DNA of 64,000 nt from Streptomyces griseocarneus. Lineage in GTDB: Bacteria; Actinomycetota; Actinomycetes; Streptomycetales; Streptomycetaceae. The notes under the pieces were generated by a model. The model was not told the origin of the DNA and did no database searches. It worked only from the letters and a program-made list of their open reading frames with translations. Of this stretch, positions 52,984 through 59,885 are shown piece after piece. The position numbers were made by a program, and so were the translations under genes. Numbering within the stretch: the first letter of the stretch is position 1; the number at the start of each line of letters is the position of its first letter. Location: assembly GCF_014655595.1 (NCBI RefSeq), contig NZ_BNBL01000011.1, positions 144,683 to 208,682 of the forward strand, given 5' to 3'.

Positions 52984-53556
52984 TCAGACGGGAGGTTCGC
53001 CGCTCTCCAGGACCGCCTCGACGTCAACCGTGACGTCGATCATGTCGCTGACGACCACACCTCCCCGGTCGACCACGTCGTTCCAGCTCACCCCGAAGTC
53101 CTGGCGGTTGAGGCGGGCCACCGCGGTGAAGCCGGCCCTGCGGCGGGGGCCGGCGTCGCGGCCGTCCTCCCACCACGGGGTGTCCCACTGCCCCAGGTAG
53201 GTGACGTCGAACGTCACGGGGCGGGTCACTCCCCGGATGGTGAGATCGCCGGTGACCTCGAATTCGGTCGTGCTCGCCTGCTGGACGCGCGTCCCGGTGA
53301 AGGTCCACGCCGGGTGGTTCTCGCAGTCGAAGAAATCCGCGCTGCGGAGGTGGGCGTCGCGCTGTTCCTGGCCCGTGTAGACCTGGGTCGCGTCGATCAC
53401 CGCCTCCACGCGGGCGTTCTCCGGGTCGTCGGGGTCGACCTCCAGCGAGCCGCGCACGTTCTTCAGCTGCCCGCGCACGTAGGTGACCATCATGTGCCGG
53501 GCGCGGAACTCCGCGCCGGTGTGGCCGGGCTCGAAGAACCATCTGGTGACGGCCAT
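52984..53556 (-). CDS. YceI-family protein
   Basis: The 190-residue protein has the YceI lipocalin-like pattern: FFEPGHTGAEFRARHMMVTYVRGQLKNVRGSLEVDPDDPE, DATQVYTGQEQRDAHLRSADFFDCENHPAWTFTGT, DLTIRGVTRPVTFDV and QDFGVSWNDV. YceI proteins bind polyisoprenoid or other long lipids. There is no signal peptide, so this is a cytoplasmic actinobacterial type. It is downstream of the sulfur carrier gene by about 100 bp on the same strand but may not belong to that cluster. Confidence 0.92.
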   Translation of the reverse strand: MAVTRWFFEPGHTGAEFRARHMMVTYVRGQLKNVRGSLEVDPDDPENARVEAVIDATQVYTGQEQRDAHLRSADFFDCENHPAWTFTGTRVQQASTTEFEVTGDLTIRGVTRPVTFDVTYLGQWDTPWWEDGRDAGPRRRAGFTAVARLNRQDFGVSWNDVVDRGGVVVSDMIDVTVDVEAVLESGEPPV

Positions 53557-53654
53557 GGCGCCTCCCGGGCAGGGTCTCGGCCTCCGGTCTACGCCCCTCC
53601 GCCAGGATAGGTCGCCATGGGATCCCGCGCGCCCGCGTGCGAGGGGGTGGGGGG

Positions 53655-53933
53655 TCAGCCGCCGGCCACCGCGGACATGATCATCACGGTGCTCCTCGGC
53701 TCCACGGCGATGTCCAGTGAGTCGAAGTGGCGGATGTTGTCCTCGCCGACATAGACGCTGATGAAGGGGAGGAACGCCCCGGAGCTGTCCGCCACGCGCG
53801 GGCGCAGCGACGGGTGGCGTTCGTAGACCTTGTCGATGACCTCCCGGAAGGTGCCGGCCGGCACCTGGAACCTGGTCTCGCCGTCGGCGAAGCGGGCGAG
53901 GGGGCTCGAGAGGACGACCTCTACTTCGGACAC
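53655..53933 (-). CDS. ThiS/MoaD-like sulfur carrier protein
   Basis: The 92-residue protein starts at a GTG at 53933 behind GAGGAG. It has the beta-grasp pattern of MoaD/ThiS: VVLSSPLARFADGETRFQV, FREVIDKVYERHPSLRPRV, FISVYVGEDNIRHFDSLD and a C-terminal MIMSAVAGG. The terminal Gly-Gly is what E1-like enzymes activate as acyl-adenylate and convert to thiocarboxylate. No E1 (ThiF/MoeB) is in the window, so activation would use a distant enzyme. It is the last gene of the precursor-TfuA-YcaO unit, 44 bp after the YcaO gene, and may deliver sulfur for thioamide formation. Confidence 0.85.
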   Translation of the reverse strand: MSEVEVVLSSPLARFADGETRFQVPAGTFREVIDKVYERHPSLRPRVADSSGAFLPFISVYVGEDNIRHFDSLDIAVEPRSTVMIMSAVAGG

Positions 53934-53977
53934 TGCGTACTCCTCACTCTGGTCCAGTGCTGTTGGCGGCGGGGGCG

Positions 53978-55117
53978 TCACGCCGAGAGCGTGCGTCCTT
54001 CCGCGTAGGCGAGCCCCGGGCAGACGACCCGTACGACGCAGAAGGGCTCGGACGGCTCGGAGAGCCGGACGGCGAGGGGGGCGTGGCCGGTGACGTCCAC
54101 GAGCCGTCGCGTGACCGCCGCCAGTTCCTGTTCCATGTCGTCGTAGCCGTCCCCGTGGCCGCGCAGGGCGTCGTCGACGTGCACCCCCTCGGCGTGGGGG
54201 TGGAATCCGGGATCCGTACTGGCGTCCCGTGCGGTGTCCTGGTCCGAGGGGATGTCGTCACGGGTGGCGCTGATCTCCGTCAGCCGGGTCTGCACGGCTT
54301 CGGTGAGCGCACGGGACAGGGCGACGTCCGGGTCCATGTGGGTGCCGGCGCCGGCGCACACGATGGGGAAGAGGGGGGACCAGACGAACGCGGCGAACGT
54401 CGGAATGCCGAACCGGTTGGGAATGCAGGAGACCTCGAACTCGACGCCCGCGTCCGTCAGCCGTCCGGTGAGGGCGCGCAGGTGCTCGTCGCGGATCGTC
54501 GCCGGGTTCACCGGCAGGCGTCCGGCATCGGTGCGGGAGGGGTGGGCGGCCAGCACGTCGCGCTCGACCGCTTCGTAGAGGGCGTGCAGGCACGCCTCGG
54601 CGAAGGTGTTGCCTGAGGCGAGGCCGGTGCTGCTCGACTCGAGGACCCGGGGGCGCCAGAAGTGCTCTCCGCTGTACGAGAGCCGGACGAGGTCGAGCGG
54701 GACGGGTACGGAGCGGTCGTCGGCCAGTGAGCGCGCCCGGACCCAGGGCAGTTCGAGCTGCCGGATCCACTCGCCCCGCTCGCGGACGTTCAGGTCGGTC
54801 AGGTCGTAGGGGAGGTCGAGGTCCGCGGCCGCCGCGACGAAGGTCTCCAGCTCCGGCCGCTCGGCGTGCCACAGTTCCACGGACTCCATGACCGCGGAGA
54901 GTTTCGCCAGGATCGGTGTGGCTCCCTTGCCCTGGGAGACGGCGAGGGTCTCCGAGCCGGGCCGTACGGCGAGGAAGACGGGGATGCCGATGGTGTCGAG
55001 GCGGGTCACCTCGGCGACCCGGGTGATCCCGTAGTGGCGCAGCCGGGGTTCGAGCCGCGCCCAGGTGGTCTCGGGTGCCACCGCCCGGTGGGTGCCGGGC
55101 AGTCTGACTTTAGGCAT
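53978..55117 (-). CDS. YcaO-domain protein, probable thioamide-forming enzyme
   Basis: The 379-residue protein starts at the ATG at 55117, overlapping the TfuA stop by eight bases. It contains the YcaO ATP-binding blocks: SQGKGATPILAKLSAVMESVELWHAE, ASGNTFAEACLHALYEAVERD and ALSRALTEAVQTRLTEISATRDD. These use ATP to activate a backbone amide. No fused E1-like or RRE domain and no C-terminal PxPxP is present, consistent with TfuA-partnered YcaO proteins. With TfuA and a sulfur carrier the expected chemistry is backbone thioamidation of the small peptide upstream, though azoline formation cannot be excluded. Confidence 0.9.
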   Translation of the reverse strand: MPKVRLPGTHRAVAPETTWARLEPRLRHYGITRVAEVTRLDTIGIPVFLAVRPGSETLAVSQGKGATPILAKLSAVMESVELWHAERPELETFVAAAADLDLPYDLTDLNVRERGEWIRQLELPWVRARSLADDRSVPVPLDLVRLSYSGEHFWRPRVLESSSTGLASGNTFAEACLHALYEAVERDVLAAHPSRTDAGRLPVNPATIRDEHLRALTGRLTDAGVEFEVSCIPNRFGIPTFAAFVWSPLFPIVCAGAGTHMDPDVALSRALTEAVQTRLTEISATRDDIPSDQDTARDASTDPGFHPHAEGVHVDDALRGHGDGYDDMEQELAAVTRRLVDVTGHAPLAVRLSEPSEPFCVVRVVCPGLAYAEGRTLSA

Positions 55118-56402
55118 GGCCGTGCTCTCCGCTCGTCTTCGCCGCCCGGGCGCCGGCCAGATAGCCGATGACGAAGGGGCGGAGCGCGCCGGTCGCGTGG
55201 GCCGGAGAGGGGAAGCCCCTGCGGCCGCACTCCGTGGCCAGCCCGCCGTCGGTGCCGACGCCCCAGATCCGCGCGAGCAGCGTCGCGCAGACGTCTTCCT
55301 TGATGTGCGCGAGGCTGCGCCCGGGGTGGGTGTCCAGGTGGTGTCGCGTCCGCTCCAGCCAGTCGGCGCCCCGGGCCCGGTCCCGTGCCGATTCCCCGCG
55401 CAGCAGCAGATCGGCCTCATGGGGGTCCGCGAGGTCGGGCAGCGGGCAGATGACGGCGGTGATGCGGCTCCTGAGCTCCGGGTCGTCGAGCCACTCGGCG
55501 GCCCGGGGCCCCAGGTGGCGCAGCACGTGCGCCCGGAAGCCGTCGGGCGAGCCGGAGGACGCCGGGCCGGAGGAGTGGTGGAGGAAGTCCCACCAGACGT
55601 CGGGGAAGCCGGGGTTGAAGATCTGCTGGTAGGCGAGCCGCTGGTGCAGGGACGACGCGGCCGTCGCGAACAGGTTGCGCCAGCGGCGGTGGTATTCGGT
55701 GCGCCAGTCCCGTTCGCCGCTCCCCGTCCGGGGGGTCGCCTCGCGGGGCAGGGCGTCGAGCTTCTCGGCGAGTGCGAAGGCCTCGAGGGCGTCGGCCCGC
55801 TTCTGGTCGAAGGCGTGGGGGTCGGCGCCGAGCCGTTCGCGGTACCAGTCGGCGAACGCGGTCTGGCCGCACTCCCGGGCGATGACCAGGACGCGTTCAA
55901 CTGTACGCAGCGGGTAGTACTCGTGCTCGAGCCGGGCCATCATGGGCCGGGCCGCCTCCTGGCGCAGGATTCCGGCGTCACACGCGGCCTGGAAGGCGGT
56001 GTGGAGGTTGACCAGAGGAATGTTGATGCCGACGAGCGAGCCCGTCTCGCCGTGGGCGACGCTCACCGCGTCGTCCCCGTCGAAGACGCCGGTCCGGTAC
56101 CAGTCGTAGACCCTGCCGACGCCTATCATGCCGAATTCATCGAGTTCGGCCGCACGCAGGGCGCCGATGCTGGCGGCCCCGAGCACCGTGATTCCCCGCG
56201 CCATGGCGTCGAGGATTTCTTTGTGCCGCACCGCCAGGCGGTGGTGGTAGATCCCGTCGACGACAACGACGACGTCTCCGGAAGCGATTTCGTCCGAGAA
56301 GAGGTCACCGTGCCCAACGGGCCCGTGCCGGACTAATTCCGGGTGCTTTTCCATGAGAAGAGGTTCGGGGCACGACGGCCCGACGAACACATGAACCGCC
56401 AT
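55110..56402 (-). CDS. TfuA-domain protein
   Basis: The 430-residue protein is read from the ATG at 56402 behind AAGGGGAAGGG; the ATG at 56420 is less well placed. It has the TfuA core: HVFVGPSC, GDLFSDEIASGDVVVVVDGIYHHRLAVRHKEILDAMARGITVLGAASIGALRAAEL and FGMIGVGRVYDWYRTGVF. TfuA proteins are obligate partners of YcaO enzymes in thioamide formation, thought to help supply sulfur. The C-terminal 200 residues are helical and less conserved. It is coupled to the YcaO gene by an eight-base overlap and follows the small peptide by 77 bp. Confidence 0.88.
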   Translation of the reverse strand: MAVHVFVGPSCPEPLLMEKHPELVRHGPVGHGDLFSDEIASGDVVVVVDGIYHHRLAVRHKEILDAMARGITVLGAASIGALRAAELDEFGMIGVGRVYDWYRTGVFDGDDAVSVAHGETGSLVGINIPLVNLHTAFQAACDAGILRQEAARPMMARLEHEYYPLRTVERVLVIARECGQTAFADWYRERLGADPHAFDQKRADALEAFALAEKLDALPREATPRTGSGERDWRTEYHRRWRNLFATAASSLHQRLAYQQIFNPGFPDVWWDFLHHSSGPASSGSPDGFRAHVLRHLGPRAAEWLDDPELRSRITAVICPLPDLADPHEADLLLRGESARDRARGADWLERTRHHLDTHPGRSLAHIKEDVCATLLARIWGVGTDGGLATECGRRGFPSPAHATGALRPFVIGYLAGARAAKTSGEHGHA

Positions 56403-56479
56403 GCCCTTCCCCTTTTTCATCGGCGTGCCGGCCGAACCCCGTGAGGTGGTTCAGTCAGCACAAACGCCTGATGACGGCG

Positions 56480-56590
56480 TCAGTTGCGGATCTCGGTGTC
56501 GGCGATGATCAGCGGCTTGTCCGCGAACAGACCCTCGAAGTCCCCGCCGGTAAGAGCCTCGAGCTCAGCGGTCGTCATGATGTCAGCCAT
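56480..56590 (-). CDS. Candidate RiPP precursor peptide, 36 residues
   Basis: An ATG at 56590 behind GGGAG starts a 36-codon frame ending at a TGA at 56482-56480. The N-terminus is acidic and helical (MTTAELEALTGG), with a Gly-Gly at 15-16 that could be a leader cleavage site. The following part (residues 17-36) is DFEGLF then a hydrophobic LIIA run and a C-terminal EIRN. There is no Cys or Ser, so lanthionine or azole chemistry is unlikely, but backbone thioamidation by the adjacent YcaO-TfuA pair would need neither. It has its own promoter-like elements. It is too short for most gene finders. Confidence 0.7.
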   Translation of the reverse strand: MADIMTTAELEALTGGDFEGLFADKPLIIADTEIRN

Positions 56591-56647
56591 GCTTTTCTCC
56601 CAATCGTCAATTGAGGGAAGTGCCAACGCCATTGTGGCGCCATCTGC

Positions 56648-56677
56648 ACGCTACAACGAGGAATTATCACGCGTCCA
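56648..56677 (-). promoter_or_regulatory. Possible promoter for the precursor-TfuA-YcaO unit
   Basis: On the minus strand, -35 TGGACG (56677-56672) and -10 TAGCGT (56653-56648) are 18 bp apart in a stretch noticeably richer in A and T than its surroundings, giving a leader of about 50 nt before the peptide ATG. A second TTGATC-type element lies further upstream. Confidence 0.4.
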
Positions 56678-56789
56678 GAGCGATTTCACTATGTCCGCTT
56701 TTCCGGGTTCTCGATCAACTGATTGCCCTTGCCCGGCCATCCCGAATGTCTTTTTGGCCGGGGTATTCCGGACCCGGTGAGGGCGAAGA

Positions 56790-56824
56790 GAGGAGGGGGG
56801 AGGCCGGCGGCCTCCCCCCTCCTC
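56790..56824 (-). terminator. Strong hairpin terminator after thrS
   Basis: GAGGAGGGGGGAGGCC (56790-56805) and its exact complement (56809-56824) form a 16-bp stem with a 3-nt loop, 20 bp past the ThrRS stop. It separates the upstream five-gene run from the peptide-TfuA-YcaO unit. Confidence 0.88.
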
Positions 56825-56843
56825 CCCGCTCCCGGCGCGTGCG

Positions 56844-58877
56844 TCAGGCATTGCCTCCGTCGGTCTCGCGCCGCAGGTGCCCGGCCCCGTCCAGGCTCTT
56901 GGTGCGGATCAGCTCGGTCACATGGCCGACGAACGCGTCCAGGGGCATGGGGGTCTCCTTGCCCGAGCGGTCGCGCACGGTCACGGCACGCTCCTCGGCC
57001 TCGCGCCGGCCGACCACGACGATCAGCGGGATCTTGCGGGTGACCGCCGTGCGGACCTTGGCGTTCAGGCGGCCGTCACCGGCGTCGACGTCGGCGCGGA
57101 CGTCCGCGTCCAGGAGGAGGTCGCGGACCTCGTTCGCGTAGTCCGTCAGCTCGTCCACGATCGGGATGACGCGGACCTGCTCCGGCGCCATCCACACCGG
57201 GAACGCGCCGGCGAAGTGCTCGGTGAGGTACGCGGTGAAGCGCTCCTGGGAGCCCAGGGGGGCGCGGTGGATGACCACGACGGGCTTCTCGGTGCCGTCG
57301 GAGTCGTGGTAGGTCAGCCCGAAGCGCTGCGGGGTGTACAGATCGACCTGGTTGGTCGACGCGGCGAACTCCTTGCCCGTCACGGCGCGGATCATGAAGT
57401 CGACCTTCGGGCCGTAGTGCGCGGCGCCGCCCCTGTCGATCTCGAACGGGATGTCGGACTCCTCCATGGCCTCGCGCGTGATCCGCTCGGCCGTCTCCCA
57501 CATCACCTCGTCGTCGTGGTACTTCTCCCGGTTCGCGGGGTCGCGCAGCGCGAGCACCATGTAGAAGTCCGTGATGCCGAGCGTGCGGTAGTAGTCCGCG
57601 TGCATCCGCATGACCTCGAGGAACTGGTCCTTGGCCTGCTCCTGGGTGCAGTAGATGTGCGCGTCGTTCTGGGTGAACCCGCGGGTGCGCATGGTCCCGT
57701 GCAGCTGGCCGCTGCGCTCGAAGCGGTAGACCGTGCCGTACTCGGCGATCTTGTAGGGAAGGTCGCGGTAGCTGTGCGGCCGCGCCTTGTACACCATGTG
57801 GTGGTGCGGGCAGTTCATCGGCTTGAGGTAGTACTTCTCGCCGTCGATCTCGATCGGCGCGTACAGGTCCTCGGCGTAGTACGGCAGGTGGCCCGAGAGG
57901 TAGTACAGGTCCTCCTGGGTGATGTGCGGAGTGACCACCCGCTGGTAGCCCAGCTTGCGTTCGGTGCGCCGGGCCCAGCCCTCGAGCTCGTCGCGGACGA
58001 TCGTGCCGTTGGGCAGCCACAGCGGCAGGCCGCGGCCGATCTCCTTGCTGAACGCGAACATGTCCAGGTCCTCGCCGATGCGGCGGTGGTCGCGCTTGGC
58101 GGCCTCCTCCAGCGCCTTGAGGTGGGACTTGAGCGCGTCGCGGGTCGGCCACGCGGTGCCGTAGATGCGCTGCAGCTGGGGGTTCTTCTCGCTGCCGCGC
58201 CAGTACGCGGCCGCGCTGCGCATCAGCTTGAAGGCCGGGATCAGCCGGGTGGAGGGCAGGTGCGGGCCGCGGCACAGGTCGGACCAGCACACGTCGCCGG
58301 TCTTCGCGTCGACGTTGTCGTAGATCGTCAGGTCGCCGCTGCCGACCTCCATGACCTCGCTCGTGTCCACGTCGCCCTTGAGGTCGACCAGTTCGAGCTT
58401 GTACGGCTCGCGCGCGAGCTCGTCGCGGGCGGCGTCGAGCGAGGGGAACTCGCGGCGCCGGAAGCGCTGGCCGGACTTGATGATGTCCTTCATGCGCTGC
58501 TCGACGCGCTCGAGGTCCTCCGGCTGGAACGGGCGCTCGACGTCGAAGTCGTAGTAGAAGCCGTTCTCGATGGGCGGGCCGATGCCGAGCCTGGCCTCCG
58601 GCCATTCCTGCTGCACGGCCTGGGCCAGCACGTGGGCCGTGGAGTGCCGCAGCACGTCCAGCCCGTCCCGGCTGGACAACGCGACCGCCTCGACCTCGAC
58701 TTCGGCGTCCGGGGCCCAGTCCAGGTCGCGCAGCGTGCCCTCGGGGTCCCGCACCACCACGATGGCGTTCGGCCCGTTCATCGGCAGCTTGGCAGCGGCC
58801 ACGGCGTCGGCGCACGTCGTCCCGGCCGGGACCACTACCGTGCGTTTGGTCTCTTCGGCAGGACGGGATGCAGACAC
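56844..58877 (-). CDS. thrS: Threonyl-tRNA synthetase, probably a second copy
   Basis: The 677-residue protein is read from a GTG at 58877 with GGAG 8 nt upstream. It has a TGS domain, an editing domain (HSTAHVLAQAVQ, LCRGPHLPST), a class II catalytic domain with Zn ligands in MNCPHHHMVYK, FTQNDAHIY and VIHRAPLGSQERF, and a C-terminal anticodon-binding domain. It looks fully active. Streptomycete housekeeping thrS is, as I recall, linked to a HIT-domain and phospholipid-synthesis genes, which are absent here; instead it sits inside a run of secondary-metabolism-type genes. A self-resistance copy is therefore inferred. Confidence 0.95.
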   Translation of the reverse strand: MSASRPAEETKRTVVVPAGTTCADAVAAAKLPMNGPNAIVVVRDPEGTLRDLDWAPDAEVEVEAVALSSRDGLDVLRHSTAHVLAQAVQQEWPEARLGIGPPIENGFYYDFDVERPFQPEDLERVEQRMKDIIKSGQRFRRREFPSLDAARDELAREPYKLELVDLKGDVDTSEVMEVGSGDLTIYDNVDAKTGDVCWSDLCRGPHLPSTRLIPAFKLMRSAAAYWRGSEKNPQLQRIYGTAWPTRDALKSHLKALEEAAKRDHRRIGEDLDMFAFSKEIGRGLPLWLPNGTIVRDELEGWARRTERKLGYQRVVTPHITQEDLYYLSGHLPYYAEDLYAPIEIDGEKYYLKPMNCPHHHMVYKARPHSYRDLPYKIAEYGTVYRFERSGQLHGTMRTRGFTQNDAHIYCTQEQAKDQFLEVMRMHADYYRTLGITDFYMVLALRDPANREKYHDDEVMWETAERITREAMEESDIPFEIDRGGAAHYGPKVDFMIRAVTGKEFAASTNQVDLYTPQRFGLTYHDSDGTEKPVVVIHRAPLGSQERFTAYLTEHFAGAFPVWMAPEQVRVIPIVDELTDYANEVRDLLLDADVRADVDAGDGRLNAKVRTAVTRKIPLIVVVGRREAEERAVTVRDRSGKETPMPLDAFVGHVTELIRTKSLDGAGHLRRETDGGNA

Positions 58878-58936
58878 GGCAATCTCTCCTCATGAGTCAG
58901 CGCCGCCCGGCGACGCTGGGTACGGAACCGCAATGA

Positions 58937-59884
58937 TCACGCAAGTGTAGTGGCGGCCCCTGACGCCGATTCACCAGATGGCGGGGCCAGTTCACCCATC
59001 AGGAGCTCGACGCGTTCGAGTGCCCGGCCGGCTTCCGCGTCCGGCGAACCGACCTCGGGATCGAAGTTCGGATCGAGGAAGACCTCGGTCAGTCCGGTGC
59101 CCGCGAGCACCTCGAGATCGTCCCTGATCTTGTCGACGGGGCCGGTCAGCGCGGGCTGGTCCGCGCCCGCCGACGGACGCAACCGGACCGGGGCGCGGCA
59201 GACGAACCGCAGCGCCCCCGGATCCCGTCCGGCCTCCTCGGCGGCCTCGCGCACCGCGGCGATGGCGTCGCGGATGGCCGCCGGGGCGGCCTTGCTGCTG
59301 GCCACCCAGCCGTCGCAGAGCCGTCCGGCGCGGCGCAGCGCCGCGGGAGACGCGCCGCCCAACAGGACCGGGGGGTGCGGCGACTGGGCCGGCTTGGGCT
59401 CGAACCGGGCGGCCGGCACGTGGTAGTACGGGCCGTCGTGCCGGACGAGTTCGTCGGTCCACAGGGTCTTCAGGCAGGTGACGAAGTCGTCGGCGCGCCG
59501 GCCCAGGTCCTTCCCGGTCACGCCGGCGGCGGCGTACTCCTCGGGTGCCCAGCCGTTGCCCAGCCCGACGTCGAGCCGGCCGCCGGACAGCAGGTCGAGC
59601 GTGGCGAGTTGCTTGGCCAGGACGGCGGGTGTGTGCAGCGGCATGATGAGCACGGCGACGCCGAGCCGGATCCGGGTGGTGTGCGCGGCCAGGAAGGACA
59701 GCGTGACCAGCGGGTCGTGGACGGCGCGGTTGGCCTCGCCCCAGGAGCGGTCGGGGGCTCCGAGCAGCCGCTGGTAGGTCCACAGCGAGGCGTAGCCCAG
59801 CTGTTCGGCCAGCCGGGCGACGTGGACGAGGTTGGCGGGGGTGGCCCAGGCGCCCGAGACGGGCGCGGCGAATCCGGTCTTCAC
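58937..59884 (-). CDS. LLM-class flavin/F420-dependent oxidoreductase
   Basis: The 315-residue protein starts at a GTG at 59884, one base after the GH3-type stop. It follows the luciferase-like fold: LVHVARLAEQLGYASLWTYQRLL, TTRIRLGVAVLIMPLHTPAVLAKQLATLDLLSGGRLDVGLGNGWAPEEY and PHPPVLLGGASPAALRRAGRLCDGWVAS. The ALLxGGASP-like block fits F420-dependent members. It is translationally coupled in the cluster and presumably oxidises or reduces a pathway intermediate. Confidence 0.9.
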   Translation of the reverse strand: MKTGFAAPVSGAWATPANLVHVARLAEQLGYASLWTYQRLLGAPDRSWGEANRAVHDPLVTLSFLAAHTTRIRLGVAVLIMPLHTPAVLAKQLATLDLLSGGRLDVGLGNGWAPEEYAAAGVTGKDLGRRADDFVTCLKTLWTDELVRHDGPYYHVPAARFEPKPAQSPHPPVLLGGASPAALRRAGRLCDGWVASSKAAPAAIRDAIAAVREAAEEAGRDPGALRFVCRAPVRLRPSAGADQPALTGPVDKIRDDLEVLAGTGLTEVFLDPNFDPEVGSPDAEAGRALERVELLMGELAPPSGESASGAATTLA

Positions 59885-59885
59885 T

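Noticed and set aside
56877..58895. A 672-codon plus-strand frame opposite thrS
   Set aside because: It is the antisense of a fully recognisable ThrRS and has Val/Asp/Leu bias typical of GC-rich antisense frames.
58878..58936. A T-box or attenuator ahead of thrS
   Set aside because: The gap is only 59 bp, too short for a T-box, and no stem-loop or T-box consensus is visible.
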